DNA of 64,000 nt from Burkholderia stabilis (GTDB taxonomy: Bacteria > Pseudomonadota > Gammaproteobacteria > Burkholderiales > Burkholderiaceae), in NCBI RefSeq assembly GCF_001742165.1, contig NZ_CP016442.1, forward strand, positions 1,860,001 to 1,924,000. The letters run 5' to 3'. The notes under the pieces were generated by a model. That model had not been told where the DNA came from, searched no databases, and saw only the letters and a list, made by a program, of their open reading frames with translations. Both the position numbers and the translations under genes were made by a program. Positions 46,691 through 57,093 of the stretch are shown piece by piece (the stretch's first letter is position 1; every line of letters begins with the position of its first letter).

Positions 46691-47755
46691 TCACGCCAGC
46701 TTCCAGCCGATCGTCTCGCCGCCGCGCAACGGCACGACCGGCGTGTCGCCCGCGAAGATCTCGCGCGGCAGTTCCCACGCCTCGCGGCGCAGTGTGACCG
46801 TCTCGGCGCTGCGCGGCAGCCCGTAGAAATCGGCACCGAAGAAGCTCGCGAAACCTTCCAGCTTGTCGAGCGCGCCGGCGTGATCGAACGCTTCCGCATA
46901 CAGCTCGAGCGCGTGCAGCGCCGTGTAGCAGCCCGCACAGCCGCACGCGGTTTCCTTCGCGTCGCGCGCATGCGGCGCGCTGTCGGTACCGAGGAAGAAG
47001 CGCGGGTTGCCCGACGTCGCGGCCTCGACCAGTGCGACGCGATGCGTCTCGCGCTTCAGCACGGGCAGGCAGTAGTAGTGCGGGCGAATCCCGCCGACGA
47101 ACAACGCATTGCGGTTGTACAGCAGGTGATGGGCCGTGATCGTCGCGCCGAGCAAGCCGGGCGCCGCGTCGGCGTCGCGCACGTAGTCGGCCGCGTCCTT
47201 CGTCGTGATGTGCTCGAACACGACCTTCAGGCCCGGGAAATCGCGGCGCAGCGGCGTCATCACACGGTCGATGAAAACGTTCTCGCGGTCGAACAGGTCG
47301 ATCGACGCATCGGTCACCTCGCCGTGCACGAGCAGCGGCATGCCCGTTTCCTGCATGGCCTCGAGCGTCTTCGCGCATTTCGCGAGATCGGTCACGCCGC
47401 GGTCGGAGTTCGTCGTAGCGCCTGCCGGATACAGCTTCACGCCGTGCACGAAACCGCTTTCGCGCGCGCGGCGGATCTCGTCGGGCGGCGTGTTGTCGGT
47501 CAGGTACAGCGTCATCAGCGGTTCGAACGTCATCCCGGCCGGCAACGCGGCAAGGATGCGCTCGCGATAAGCCTGCGCCTGCGCGGTGGTCGTCACCGGC
47601 GGCTTCAGGTTCGGCATGACGATCGCGCGGCCGAACTGGCGCGCGGTGTGCGGCAGCACGGCGGCCAGCATGTCGCCGTCTCGCAGGTGCAGGTGCCAGT
47701 CGTCGGGACGGGCGAGCGAGAGCGTCGCCGGGGAGGAAGCGTTCGAGGCAGTCAT
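46691..47755 (-). CDS. pyrC: Dihydroorotase (type II, PyrC)
   Basis: This 354-residue zinc enzyme of pyrimidine synthesis cyclises carbamoyl-aspartate. Metal-binding motifs are [15 protein letters not shown] (His-x-His, about 21-23), LVHGEVTD (His, about 147), FEHITTKD and [12 protein letters not shown] (His). The catalytic Asp is in [12 protein letters not shown] (about 258). The ATG at 47755 starts the family-like N-terminus; the longer frame is not supported. It is divergent from yafJ. Confidence 0.95.
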   Translation of the reverse strand: MTASNASSPATLSLARPDDWHLHLRDGDMLAAVLPHTARQFGRAIVMPNLKPPVTTTAQAQAYRERILAALPAGMTFEPLMTLYLTDNTPPDEIRRARESGFVHGVKLYPAGATTNSDRGVTDLAKCAKTLEAMQETGMPLLVHGEVTDASIDLFDRENVFIDRVMTPLRRDFPGLKVVFEHITTKDAADYVRDADAAPGLLGATITAHHLLYNRNALFVGGIRPHYYCLPVLKRETHRVALVEAATSGNPRFFLGTDSAPHARDAKETACGCAGCYTALHALELYAEAFDHAGALDKLEGFASFFGADFYGLPRSAETVTLRREAWELPREIFAGDTPVVPLRGGETIGWKLA

Positions 47756-47863
47756 AGAAGGCGTCGTGAGGAACGGGCGGCCATTGGCGGGGCCGGAACG
47801 CGCGTGCGCGGGCCGACTGACGGCAAACCGCAACACGAGGCCTTCGGCCGGCGGAATCCGCTT

Positions 47864-47891
47864 TTTACCGCTCAAGGCTCGGTGATATGCT
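47864..47891 (+). promoter_or_regulatory. Candidate promoter of yafJ
   Basis: TTTACC (47864-47869) and TATGCT (47886-47891) with a 16-base spacer lie about 70 bases upstream of the start codon. Moderate match only. Confidence 0.35.
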
Positions 47892-47959
47892 AGAAGCCGC
47901 ATTGTACCGGGGTTCGCCCGGTTCGTTACCCCCCGCCTCAGCCTGCCGCCCCAAGTAAA

Positions 47960-48862
47960 ATGTGCCAACTCTTAGGAATGAACTGCGCCGCGCCGACGGA
48001 CGTCACATTCTCCTTCACAGGTTTCGCGGCCCGGGGCGGGCTCACCGATCACCATGCCGACGGCTGGGGCATCGCGTTCTTCGAAGATAAAGCCTGCCGC
48101 CTCTTCATCGATCACCAGGCATCGGCCACGTCGCCGATCGCCGAAATGGTGAAACGCTACCCGATCAAGTCCAAGAACACGATCGCGCACATCCGCAAGG
48201 CGACGCAGGGCCACATCCTGCTCGAGAACAGCCATCCGTTCATGCGCGAGCTGTGGGGCCGGCACTGGATCTTCGCGCATAACGGCGACCTGCAGGATTA
48301 CGCCCCGGACATGGACGGCAGCGTCTACCATCCGGTCGGCACGACCGACAGCGAACAGGCGTTCTGCGTGCTGATGCAGGGGCTGCGCGAGGCATTTCCC
48401 GGTGCGCAGCCGCCGCTGCCCGAACTGTTCGAACGCGTGGGCGAGCTGACGCGCGGCATCACCGATCATGGCGTATTCAACTTCCTGATGTCGAACGGCC
48501 AGGCGCTGTTCGCGCACTGCTCGACGCGGCTGCACTACCTCGTGCGACGCTGGCCGTTCTCGACCGCGCATCTCGTCGACGAAGACCTGTCGATCGACTT
48601 CGCGAAATATACGACGCCCGAAGATCGCGTCGCGGTGATCGCGACGCAGCCGCTCACCGACAACGAGGTCTGGACCGCGTTCGAGCCCGGCGAGCTGATC
48701 ATGTTCCAGTGCGGCGACGTCGCCGCGCGGATGCAGATTCCGGTGCCCGAGCGCGTGCTCGAGAAGCTGCGCAATCCGGCGCTCGACGCGTCCGCATCGG
48801 CGCCGCGCGAAGCGCTCGCAACGGCCGCCGACGGCGATTCCGACGACGCGATCGATTTCTGA
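47960..48862 (+). CDS. Class II glutamine amidotransferase, YafJ-like
   Basis: This 300-residue protein begins MCQLLGMNC, so after Met removal Cys2 becomes the N-terminal nucleophile of class II amidotransferases. [14 protein letters not shown] (about 30), [19 protein letters not shown] (about 75) and FAHNGDL follow as expected for glutamine binding. Like E. coli YafJ it has no attached synthase domain, and the acceptor substrate is unknown. The C-terminal 40 residues are acidic/Ala-rich and probably disordered. Confidence 0.9.
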   Translation: MCQLLGMNCAAPTDVTFSFTGFAARGGLTDHHADGWGIAFFEDKACRLFIDHQASATSPIAEMVKRYPIKSKNTIAHIRKATQGHILLENSHPFMRELWGRHWIFAHNGDLQDYAPDMDGSVYHPVGTTDSEQAFCVLMQGLREAFPGAQPPLPELFERVGELTRGITDHGVFNFLMSNGQALFAHCSTRLHYLVRRWPFSTAHLVDEDLSIDFAKYTTPEDRVAVIATQPLTDNEVWTAFEPGELIMFQCGDVAARMQIPVPERVLEKLRNPALDASASAPREALATAADGDSDDAIDF

Positions 48863-49510
48863 TCCGGGCGCGCTGGCGCCCTTCCTCTTCTCTTCCGTTT
48901 TCACCGTCACCCGGCAACGCAATTGCACGCGGCGCTTGATCGTGGCGTGCAGTTTCGTGCGCATGCAAAGCGTCGACATTCTCGGCTGGAGAAAATCGCG
49001 CGCTCCGTACTGATTCCGTTTCACCCGGACCACAGTCCGGCATATCGAATCGACGCCGCACGACATTCGCTTGATTTTATTAATTTCCAAGCGAGAATAA
49101 TTCAAATATCAAATAACCAAGCCAAGAAAACATCAAGCATATATAATCCGGAAGCCGTAGTTTAGCGCACCACCCCGACGCGAACCGTGCGGCACCCCAC
49201 CGATCCAGCAACCATCAAATCACATCGAAAAAATCGACCAAAGCCTTACCTACAAAGGCTTTCAGTTCGATTCACCACACAATCCAAAAATACCGAATAA
49301 AGTTGGCATTATTGCCACATTTAATATTTTTTTGATAATCAGCCACCCCTCCGATCAGTAGACTCCGTCCATCCTCGGTGTAACGAATCACGGTTGGCGC
49401 AAAAACGGCCATGGTCGCCGCACGCCCATTCAAGCCATTTCTCCACCGCGGATTGCGATTTCACTGCATCGCGGTGAATACCACTTCAAAAGAAGAAAGA
49501 GGGGCTTGTC
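48863..49510. other. 648-base AT-rich upstream region of the autotransporter gene
   Basis: No gene is visible. From about 49060 to 49350 the sequence is strikingly A+T-rich for this genome, with TATAAT at 49142-49147 (no -35) and a better candidate promoter at 49312-49339. Silencing by an H-NS-like protein is possible but is inference. Confidence 0.6.
49304..49339 (+). promoter_or_regulatory. Candidate promoter and overlapping dyad for the autotransporter gene
   Basis: TTGCCA (49312-49317) and GATAAT (49334-49339) are separated by 16 bases. The -35 box overlaps the dyad TGGCA-TTAT-TGCCA (49304-49317), a plausible operator. The leader to the GTG start would be about 165 bases. Confidence 0.4.
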
Positions 49511-52500
49511 GTGAATCATTCATTTCGATCGATATGGAGCGAGACCAACGGCTGCTGGGTCGCAGTTGCAGAAACGGCACGGGCGCGCAGCAAGCGTTCA
49601 GGTAAAGCATCCGGCGCAAGCCGCGGTGCCACGCACGCGGCAGTGCGACGGTCGCCGCTGCGCCTCGCGGCGCTCGGCGCCGCACTGGCCGCGCTGTCGG
49701 CCGGCTCCGCGTATGCATCGACGTGCGGCAGCGGCGCGACCGTCGCGAGCGGCGGCAACTGCGCGCTCGGGAGTTTCGCCGCGGCCGCGAACGACAATCT
49801 GGCCGGCGCCGCGACCGTCACGAACGGCAACACCGTCGGCGTAACGGGGACCTGGACCGGTTCAACCGGCGACGCCGGCTACACGGTCGTGCCGCTCGGC
49901 AGCACGTCCGTCGTGTCGGGCAATCCGAACCAGCCGCTCGTGTCGCTCGGCGGCAAGACGCAGAGCATCAGCACGCCCGATTCGATCACGGGCACCAACA
50001 CGTCGGTCGCCACCTACAACTCGTCCGCGTTCACCGCGTCGAGCACCGGCTCGGCCGACGTGCCCGTCTATCACGACGTGCACGACAACCAGTACGTGAA
50101 CACGCGGATCGGCACCGTCGAGAGCTCGGGCGGCACGCTCGATGTGTCGATCGGCAGCCCGGCGAATGCACCGTCGGCGGCCGGCAACGTGATCTCGATG
50201 GCGGCGAAACAGACCGACCTGACCTACGCAAACGGCACCGGCGCGACGCCGAGCGTCGTCAACTGGAATTCGCGCAACCAGATCTGGTTCACCACCGGCG
50301 ACTATCTCGCGAGCGGCGGCCCGGTCGGTAGCATCCAGCTCGACGTGCCGGCCTACGCGGGCACCTTCACCGCGTTCGACGGCAGCACGTGGACCGTCAC
50401 CGACGCCGCGTCGCTCGCGGCGTACAACACCTTTCTCGTGCGCTCGGTGCAAAGCGGCGCACTCGGCTCGCAGGCAGCCTACGACAATGCGTTCGGGCAG
50501 GCGGTCACGTTCTCGACCGAAACCTTCCAGTATGCGAACAACGTCTCCGCGGGCGACAAGAACACCTTGCCGATCGACTACCTGTCGGTGATGCACGGCA
50601 CGGGCGCGAACGCGACGCTACACATCGGCGCCGACGGCCAGATCGACTTCCGCGGCGCCAGCTCGATCGAATCGAGCTCGGCGGTCGTCGCCGATAACGG
50701 CGCGCACTTCGTCAACGACGGTCGCCTGTCGGGCGACTTCACGCTGGTGCGCCTGCTGACCGGCGCGAGCGGCGTCAACAACGGCGTGATCTCGGCCGGC
50801 TATGCGTCCGGCGACAACTTCAACACGAGCGGCGCCGCGCAACCGGACAACTTCGGCTTCAACGCGTACACCGAAGGCAGCGGCGTGTACGCGAACGGCA
50901 CGGGCACGACGTTCGTCAACAACGGAATCATGAACGTCGGCGCGTGGAACCTCACCGGCAACCGCGCCGACCTGCAGAACTACGCGGTAGCCGCAACCGG
51001 CGGTGCAAGCGGCACCAACGCCGGCACGATCAACGTCGGCGTCAACGCGACGACGCTCGACAGCCAGGTGATCGGCGGCCTCGCCGACGGCGGCAGCTTC
51101 ACGAACGCGGCCGGCGGCACGATCTACCTCGGCCGCGCAGCCCAGTACGATCCCGCGTCGCCGGAGGCCGCGAACGACGTCGCGCTGTCCGCGCACGCGT
51201 ACGGCATCCTGCTCGGCGCATCCGGCACCGCGAGCAACCTCGGCACGATCGTGATCGGCTCGCAGACGCAGAACGGTGCCGCGCTGGCGAGCATCGGCAC
51301 GTCGTCCGGCACGCTGACCAACTCGGGCTCGATCATCGTCAACGGCGCGGCGCCCGGCACGCCGCTCGCCAACGTCGGCATACTCGCAGCCGATACCGCC
51401 GCGACCGTGACCAACACCGGCACCATCACGCTGAACGGCGTGAACGGCATCGGCATCATGGTGGTCGGCACCGGCACGAACGCGAGCGCCGCGACGTCGA
51501 CCGGCACGATCAACGTGGCCGGCGGCCTCGATCCCGCATCGGGCACGCGCAACTACGGCGTGTGGGCCGAAGGGCCGCTCGCGAAGGCCACGCTCGACGG
51601 CGCGCTCAACCTGACCGGCACCGGCGCGATCGGCGTGCACGCTCGCTCGGGCGCGACGATCGACGTCGGCGCAAACGCGGTGCCGGCCTTCATGTCGGGC
51701 ACAAACCAGATCGGCTTCTACGCATACGGCGCGGGCTCGAAGATCAACGTCGCCGCGCAGCATCTCAGCGTCGACACCGACGATTCGACGCTGTTCCGCG
51801 TCGCGGGCGGCGCGGCCTACACGGGCGCGTCGGCAGCCGGCACGCTGACGACCGACGTCAACGGACAGCGCGCACACGGCGTGCTCGCGACCGACGCCGG
51901 CACCACGCTGTCGACCGGCAACGCGATCTACAACGTCAACGGCGCGAACGGCATCGCGATCGCGGTCGAAGGCGGCGCGAAGGGCACGATCGACGCGAGC
52001 GCGACGATCAATCTGAATGCGGCCGGCGCGATCGCAGGCGTCGTCGACGGCCAGGCGCACGACCTCACCGGCGCGAATGCCGGCGCGCCGGTCGCAACGA
52101 CGCTGACCAACGACGCCGCCGTCACGTCGTCGACCGCGGGCGTGACCGGTTTCGTCGCGCAGAACCTCGGCACGCTCGAGAACCGCGACACGGTGCTGCT
52201 GACGGGCGCCGGCTCGACGGGCGTCGTGGCGGGCACGCTCGGCACGGTGAACAACACGTCGACGATCCGCGTATCGAACGGCACCGGCGCGCTCGTGCAG
52301 GGTGCATCGGCCACGCTGGCCAACGCGGGGACGATCGAAGCCGACGACGGCGTCGCGGGCGTGCACCTGACCGGCGCTGGCGCATCGGTCGCGCTGTCGG
52401 GCGCGGGCACCGTCATCGCGAACGGCAGCGCCGACGGCGTGCTGATCGACTCGACCGTATCGGGCGGCGGGATCGCGGCCGGTGCGACGTCGATCGCAGT

Positions 52501-54781
52501 CGGCGGATCGGGCAACGGGATTCACAACCTCGGCACGAATGCGACGATCGCGCTCGCCGGCACGCAAGTCACGACGACCGGCAACGGCGCAAACGGCGTC
52601 GCGTCGACGGGCGCCGGCGCGCGCATCACGACCGATGCGGCAGCGGTCGTGCGCACCGCCGGCGACAATGCGCTCGGCGTGTTCGTGTCGGGCGCGGATT
52701 CGACGCTCGCGGCCAACGGCACGAGCGTCGCGACGACGGGCACCGGCGCGCACGCGATCGTCATGGACGGCGGCGCGACGGCGCTACTGTCGGGCGCGAA
52801 AGTCGGCACATCGGGCAGCGCGGCCGATGGCCTCGTCGCACGGAACGGCGGGCGCATCGCCGATACGGGTTCGTCGATCGCCAGCGCGGCCGGCAACGGC
52901 GCGACCGCGGACAGCGGCGGCGTGCTCGCGCTGACCGGCACGACGCTCAAGGGCGCAACGGCCGGCGTGCTGACGTCGGACACGCTCGCGAAAGGCGCAA
53001 CGAGTTCGGTGCTCGTCGACGGCGGCAGCGTGACGTCCGCCGCCGGGCCGGCATTCGCCGCGCGCGGCGGCACGGCCGACATCGCGGTGCGCAACGGCAC
53101 GGTCGTGACGGCCGGCAACGGCACGCTGCTGAATCTCTCGAACGGCAGCCACGCGACGTTCAATGCCTCGGCGGTGAACCTCGTCGGCGACATCGTCTCC
53201 GACGCGTCGAGCACCGGCAACGTGTTCCTCGCGAACGGCACGACGCTGACCGGCAAGATCGACCCGGTCGCGCTGACGATCGACAACACGAGCACGTGGC
53301 GCATGACGGGCAGCTCGGTGCTGAGCAGCCTGAACAACGCGGGCCTGGTCGCATTCGCCGCGCCGGTCGGCTCGCCGACGCTCTCGGGCAGCTACAAGAC
53401 GCTGACGACGGGCGGCTACGTCGGCAACGGCGGCATCATCGCGCTCAACACGTATCTCGGCGCCGATGCGTCGCCGACCGACAAGCTGATCGTCGACGGC
53501 GGCGCCGCGAGCGGCACGACCGGCCTGAAGATCGCGAATACGGCCGGCACCGGCGCGCAGACGACCGGCGCCGGGATCCCCGTGGTCGTCACGGCCAACG
53601 GCGGCACGACCACCGTATCGGCGTTCCAGCTCGCCGGCCCCGTGCAGGCCGGCGCATACGAGTACCGGCTTTATCGCGGCGCCCAGAGCGGCGGCACGAG
53701 CGACGCGAACAACTGGTACCTGCGTTCGCAACTGACCGACCCCGGCGACCCGATCGATCCGTCCACCACGAACGGCGGCAACGGGAATGGCAATGGCAAC
53801 GGCGGCGCGCTCGCGTATCGTCCGGGCGTCGCCGGCTATGCGCTGACGCCGCTGCTGAACGTCGACTACGGTTTCTCGACGCTCGGCAAGCTGCACGAAC
53901 GCGTCGGCGACATCTACAACCTCGAGAAGCAGCAGCCCGGCAACCGCGATGGCGTGTGGGGGCGCATCGGCGGCCAGAGCCTCGATGCGAACGCGGGCCG
54001 CTTCGCGGCCGACGAGCGCACGTTCTTTGCACAGTTCGGCAAGGACTGGACGCTCGACCAGACGCCCGCCGGCAGCAGCACACATGCGGGCGTGACGGCG
54101 AGCATCGGCGTGTCGAACGCGAGCTTCGACGACATGGCGCGCGCCGGCTCGCCGACCCTGTCGACGTCGACGGGCTCGGTCGAGATGCACGCGCAGAGCA
54201 TCGGCGGCTACTGGACGCGCTATCTTGCCGACGGCACGTACTTCGACAGCGTCGGGCAGGTCACGCACTACGGCAACCGCTATCGCGACAGCTATGGCAA
54301 CGAGGCATCGCAGAACGGCTTCGGCGTCGCGCTGTCGCAGGAAGTCGGCAAGCCGTTCGGGATCGGCAACACGCCGGTCGCGATCGAGCCGCAGGCGCAG
54401 CTGATGTACCAGTACCTGAAGCTGAACGGGTTCAACGACAACGTGTCGGCCGTATCGGGCACGACGACCAACGCGCTGCGCGGGCGCGTCGGCGTGCGCA
54501 TCTTCCGGCCGAACCTCGAATCGACCTCCGGCGGCAGCGCCGCGACGCCGTACTTCACGGCCGACGTGCTGCACGATTTCCTGTCGCCGGGCCAGACCGT
54601 CGTCGGCGGCACGCCGTTCGCGACGCATCTCGGCCGCACGTGGTACGAGCTCGGCGTCGGCGTCACTGCAGGCTTCGGCAAGTCGGGCGAGTTGTACGCG
54701 AATGCGAAGTACGCGCGCAACATCGGCGGCGATTACCGGCGCGGCATCGTCGGGCAGGTCGGCTACCGGTACAGTTGGTAA
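49511..54781 (+). CDS. Large classical (type Va) autotransporter with ESPR signal peptide
   Basis: This 1756-residue surface or secreted protein begins with an extended signal peptide region (NHSFRSIWSETNGCWVAVAE, the ESPR motif) and a cleavable hydrophobic segment ending near SAYAS (about 72). The passenger (about 73-1415) is Gly/Ala/Thr/Asn-rich with repeated short strands such as LTNSGSIIVNG and TNTGTITLNGVNGIGI, the pattern of a right-handed beta-helix. A Gly-Asn linker (NGGNGNGNGNGGA, about 1423) precedes a pertactin-like junction and the 12-strand beta-barrel domain (about 1490-1756) ending in YRYSW with aromatic terminal residues. The start is GTG at 49511, with GAAAGAGGGG upstream. 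No protease or lipase motif was seen; adhesion is a guess. Confidence 0.9.
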   Translation: MNHSFRSIWSETNGCWVAVAETARARSKRSGKASGASRGATHAAVRRSPLRLAALGAALAALSAGSAYASTCGSGATVASGGNCALGSFAAAANDNLAGAATVTNGNTVGVTGTWTGSTGDAGYTVVPLGSTSVVSGNPNQPLVSLGGKTQSISTPDSITGTNTSVATYNSSAFTASSTGSADVPVYHDVHDNQYVNTRIGTVESSGGTLDVSIGSPANAPSAAGNVISMAAKQTDLTYANGTGATPSVVNWNSRNQIWFTTGDYLASGGPVGSIQLDVPAYAGTFTAFDGSTWTVTDAASLAAYNTFLVRSVQSGALGSQAAYDNAFGQAVTFSTETFQYANNVSAGDKNTLPIDYLSVMHGTGANATLHIGADGQIDFRGASSIESSSAVVADNGAHFVNDGRLSGDFTLVRLLTGASGVNNGVISAGYASGDNFNTSGAAQPDNFGFNAYTEGSGVYANGTGTTFVNNGIMNVGAWNLTGNRADLQNYAVAATGGASGTNAGTINVGVNATTLDSQVIGGLADGGSFTNAAGGTIYLGRAAQYDPASPEAANDVALSAHAYGILLGASGTASNLGTIVIGSQTQNGAALASIGTSSGTLTNSGSIIVNGAAPGTPLANVGILAADTAATVTNTGTITLNGVNGIGIMVVGTGTNASAATSTGTINVAGGLDPASGTRNYGVWAEGPLAKATLDGALNLTGTGAIGVHARSGATIDVGANAVPAFMSGTNQIGFYAYGAGSKINVAAQHLSVDTDDSTLFRVAGGAAYTGASAAGTLTTDVNGQRAHGVLATDAGTTLSTGNAIYNVNGANGIAIAVEGGAKGTIDASATINLNAAGAIAGVVDGQAHDLTGANAGAPVATTLTNDAAVTSSTAGVTGFVAQNLGTLENRDTVLLTGAGSTGVVAGTLGTVNNTSTIRVSNGTGALVQGASATLANAGTIEADDGVAGVHLTGAGASVALSGAGTVIANGSADGVLIDSTVSGGGIAAGATSIAVGGSGNGIHNLGTNATIALAGTQVTTTGNGANGVASTGAGARITTDAAAVVRTAGDNALGVFVSGADSTLAANGTSVATTGTGAHAIVMDGGATALLSGAKVGTSGSAADGLVARNGGRIADTGSSIASAAGNGATADSGGVLALTGTTLKGATAGVLTSDTLAKGATSSVLVDGGSVTSAAGPAFAARGGTADIAVRNGTVVTAGNGTLLNLSNGSHATFNASAVNLVGDIVSDASSTGNVFLANGTTLTGKIDPVALTIDNTSTWRMTGSSVLSSLNNAGLVAFAAPVGSPTLSGSYKTLTTGGYVGNGGIIALNTYLGADASPTDKLIVDGGAASGTTGLKIANTAGTGAQTTGAGIPVVVTANGGTTTVSAFQLAGPVQAGAYEYRLYRGAQSGGTSDANNWYLRSQLTDPGDPIDPSTTNGGNGNGNGNGGALAYRPGVAGYALTPLLNVDYGFSTLGKLHERVGDIYNLEKQQPGNRDGVWGRIGGQSLDANAGRFAADERTFFAQFGKDWTLDQTPAGSSTHAGVTASIGVSNASFDDMARAGSPTLSTSTGSVEMHAQSIGGYWTRYLADGTYFDSVGQVTHYGNRYRDSYGNEASQNGFGVALSQEVGKPFGIGNTPVAIEPQAQLMYQYLKLNGFNDNVSAVSGTTTNALRGRVGVRIFRPNLESTSGGSAATPYFTADVLHDFLSPGQTVVGGTPFATHLGRTWYELGVGVTAGFGKSGELYANAKYARNIGGDYRRGIVGQVGYRYSW

Positions 54782-54806
54782 CGAACGCAGCGGCAAACCA
54801 AAGGCG

Positions 54807-54843
54807 AAAAAAAACCGCCCGGCACTGGGCCGGGCGGTTTTCG
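54807..54843. terminator. Bidirectional terminator between the autotransporter and gltL
   Basis: AAACCGCCCGGC and GCCGGGCGGTTT with a CACTGG-type loop follow A8 and precede TTTT. It separates convergent genes. Confidence 0.92.
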
Positions 54844-54869
54844 CATTGGCGTACGCGATGCGCGAACGC

Positions 54870-55595
54870 TCAGTGCAGGATCTTCGCGAGGAAATCCTTC
54901 GCGCGTTCCGATTTCGGATTCGAGAAGAAATCGTCCTTGCGGTCGTCCTCGACGATCGCACCCTTGTCCATGAAGATCACGCGATGCGCGACCTTCTTCG
55001 CGAAGCCCATCTCGTGCGTGACGACCATCATCGTCATCCCTTCCTGCGCGAGTTCGACCATCACGTCGAGCACTTCGTTGATCATCTCGGGCTCGAGCGC
55101 CGACGTCGGTTCGTCGAACAGCATCGCGATCGGGTCCATCGACAGCGCGCGCGCGATTGCGACACGCTGCTGCTGGCCGCCCGACAACTGGCCCGGGAAC
55201 TTGTGCGCGTGCGCCTTCAGGCCGACGCGATCGAGCAGCTTCATGCCCTTCTCGTTCGCCTCGTCCTTGCCGCGGCCGAGCACCTTGATCTGCGCGAGCG
55301 TCAGGTTCTCGGTGATCGACAGGTGCGGGAACAGCTCGAAGTGCTGGAACACCATCCCGACCTTCGAGCGCAGCTTCGACAGGTTCGTCTTCTTGTCGCC
55401 GACCGACTGGCCGTTCACGAGGATCTCGCCCTGCTGGAACGGCTCGAGGCCGTTCACGGTCTTGATCAGCGTCGATTTGCCGGAGCCCGACGGGCCGCAC
55501 ACGACGACCACTTCGCCCTTCTTGACCTCGGTCGTGCAGTCGGTGAGGACCTGAAACTGGCCGTACCACTTGGAAACGTTCTTGATGGAAATCAT
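54870..55595 (-). CDS. gltL: Glutamate/aspartate ABC transporter ATP-binding protein GltL
   Basis: This 241-residue ABC ATPase has Walker [16 protein letters not shown] (about 33-47), the signature [15 protein letters not shown] (about 135-149), Walker [15 protein letters not shown] and the switch histidine VVTHEMGFA. It energises the GltJK permease. The ATG overlaps the stop of gltK as ATGA. It is the last gene of gltIJKL, followed by a strong terminator. Confidence 0.95.
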   Translation of the reverse strand: MISIKNVSKWYGQFQVLTDCTTEVKKGEVVVVCGPSGSGKSTLIKTVNGLEPFQQGEILVNGQSVGDKKTNLSKLRSKVGMVFQHFELFPHLSITENLTLAQIKVLGRGKDEANEKGMKLLDRVGLKAHAHKFPGQLSGGQQQRVAIARALSMDPIAMLFDEPTSALEPEMINEVLDVMVELAQEGMTMMVVTHEMGFAKKVAHRVIFMDKGAIVEDDRKDDFFSNPKSERAKDFLAKILH

Positions 55596-56269
55596 CGTGT
55601 GACCTTTTTCTGGAGACTCTTGACGAGAACAGACGCCAACGAGCAAATCACGAAATAGCATGCGCCGGCGAACAGGACCATCTCGACGGTCGTGCCGTCG
55701 CGATCGCCGATGTTGGCGGCCGTGCGGAAGAAGTCCGCGAGACTGATCACGTACACGAGCGACGTATCCTGGAACAGGACGATCGCCTGCGTGAGCAGCA
55801 GCGGCACCATCGCGCGGAACGCCTGCGGCAGGATCACGAGGCGCATCGCGTGCGAGTAGTTCATGCCGAGCGCGAACGCCGCATTCACCTGCCCGCGCGG
55901 CACCGCCTGGATGCCGGCGCGGATGATCTCGGAATAATACGCGGCCTCGAACAGCGAGAACGCGACCATCGCCGACGCGAGGCGAATGTCGATCGTCGGC
56001 GACAACCCGAGCACGCCCTGCAGCAGTTGCGGCACGATCAGGAAGAACCACAGCAGCACCATCACGAGCGGGATCGAACGGAACACCGTCACGTAGCCCT
56101 GCGCGAACCACGCGAGCGGCTTCACGCCCGACAGCCGCATCAGCGCCAGCAGCGTGCCCCAGACGATCCCGACCACGATCGCGATCAGCGTGATCTGGAA
56201 CGTGACGACCGCACCCGTCCACAGCGTCGGCAGCGCGCCGGGAATACTACTCCAGTCGAACTGATGCAT
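55592..56269 (-). CDS. gltK: Glutamate/aspartate ABC transporter permease GltK
   Basis: This 225-residue polar-amino-acid permease has about five spans. The EAA-loop [23 protein letters not shown] contacts the ATPase, and the family motif [14 protein letters not shown] is present. The ATG at 56269 overlaps the last base of the gltJ stop (TGATG). The end overlaps gltL. Confidence 0.95.
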   Translation of the reverse strand: MHQFDWSSIPGALPTLWTGAVVTFQITLIAIVVGIVWGTLLALMRLSGVKPLAWFAQGYVTVFRSIPLVMVLLWFFLIVPQLLQGVLGLSPTIDIRLASAMVAFSLFEAAYYSEIIRAGIQAVPRGQVNAAFALGMNYSHAMRLVILPQAFRAMVPLLLTQAIVLFQDTSLVYVISLADFFRTAANIGDRDGTTVEMVLFAGACYFVICSLASVLVKSLQKKVTR

Positions 56270-57009
56270 CACTTGCCTCCGATATAGCCGGGCAGCCGCG
56301 TACGGCCTTCGATCCAGCGCATGAACGCCATCACGACGAGGTTGATCAGCACGTATGCGAGCGTGACCGCGATGAACGACTCGTACGTTTGCGCGGTGTA
56401 GTCGACGAGCTGGCGCGCCTGCGCGGACAGGTCGAGCAGGCCGATCGTCGACGCGACCGCGGAGTTCTTGAAGATGTTCAGGAATTCCGACGTGAGCGGC
56501 GGCACGATGATCCGGTACGCAACCGGCAGCAGCACATAGCGGTACGTCTGCCATTGCGTGAAGCCCATCGCGAGGCCGGCGGCGCGCTGGCCCTTCGGCA
56601 GCGCGTTGATCCCCGAGCGCACCTGTTCGCACACGCGCGCGCCCGTGAACAGGCCGAGACAGACGATCGACGCGGTAAAGAACTGCGTGCCGGGCGGCAA
56701 CTGCTTGATCCAGGTGCCGATCGACGCGGGCAGCAGCTCGGGTATCACGAGATACCAGACGAAGAACTGCACGATCAGCGGAATGTTCCGGAAGATCGAC
56801 ACGTACAGGGTGCCGAGCGCGGACAGCCATTTGTTCGGCACCGTGCGCAGCACGCCGAACAGCGAACCGACGATCAGCGCGATGACCCAGGCGGCGAGCG
56901 ACACTTCGATCGTCACCAGGAAGCCGGACACCAGCCATCCGAAATAAGTCGTCGGCTCGCCGGTCGACACGGGGCTCAGGAAGATGCCCCAGTTCCAGTG
57001 GTAAGACAT
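56269..57009 (-). CDS. gltJ: Glutamate/aspartate ABC transporter permease GltJ
   Basis: This 246-residue permease partner of GltK has the N-terminal [20 protein letters not shown], the [16 protein letters not shown] motif, and [23 protein letters not shown] as its EAA loop. The ATG at 57009 is preferred because GGAG lies 8 bases upstream; a TTG two codons earlier is too close to that site. A terminator-like hairpin lies between it and gltI. Confidence 0.94.
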   Translation of the reverse strand: MSYHWNWGIFLSPVSTGEPTTYFGWLVSGFLVTIEVSLAAWVIALIVGSLFGVLRTVPNKWLSALGTLYVSIFRNIPLIVQFFVWYLVIPELLPASIGTWIKQLPPGTQFFTASIVCLGLFTGARVCEQVRSGINALPKGQRAAGLAMGFTQWQTYRYVLLPVAYRIIVPPLTSEFLNIFKNSAVASTIGLLDLSAQARQLVDYTAQTYESFIAVTLAYVLINLVVMAFMRWIEGRTRLPGYIGGK

Positions 57010-57021
57010 GGGCAAGACTCC

Positions 57022-57060
57022 AGCAAAAAGAAACGGAAGAAGCGTGGCCTCTTCCGTTTC
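57022..57060 (-). terminator. Intercistronic hairpin between gltI and gltJ (attenuator-like)
   Basis: On the minus strand GAAACGGAAGA and TCTTCCGTTTC form a perfect 11-bp stem with a 9-base loop, followed by TTTTT. It would let part of the transcription stop after gltI, or protect the gltI mRNA end, so that more binding protein than permease is made. Confidence 0.75.
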
Positions 57061-57093
57061 ATTAGCGTCATTTCTGCATCAACGGCCGTGCGG

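Noticed and set aside
47956..47961. TAAAAT overlapping the yafJ start codon
   Set aside because: It includes the ATG itself, so it cannot serve as the -10 box of a yafJ transcript containing that start.
53763..53812. Repetitive GGCAACGG-type DNA in the autotransporter gene
   Set aside because: It encodes the Gly-Asn linker between passenger and barrel; considered as a possible phase-variable repeat, but the units are imperfect and short.
50944..55554. 1536-residue plus-strand open frame overlapping the autotransporter in another frame
   Set aside because: Extremely Arg-rich and without domains, while the overlapping frame is a complete autotransporter; it is a codon-bias artefact.
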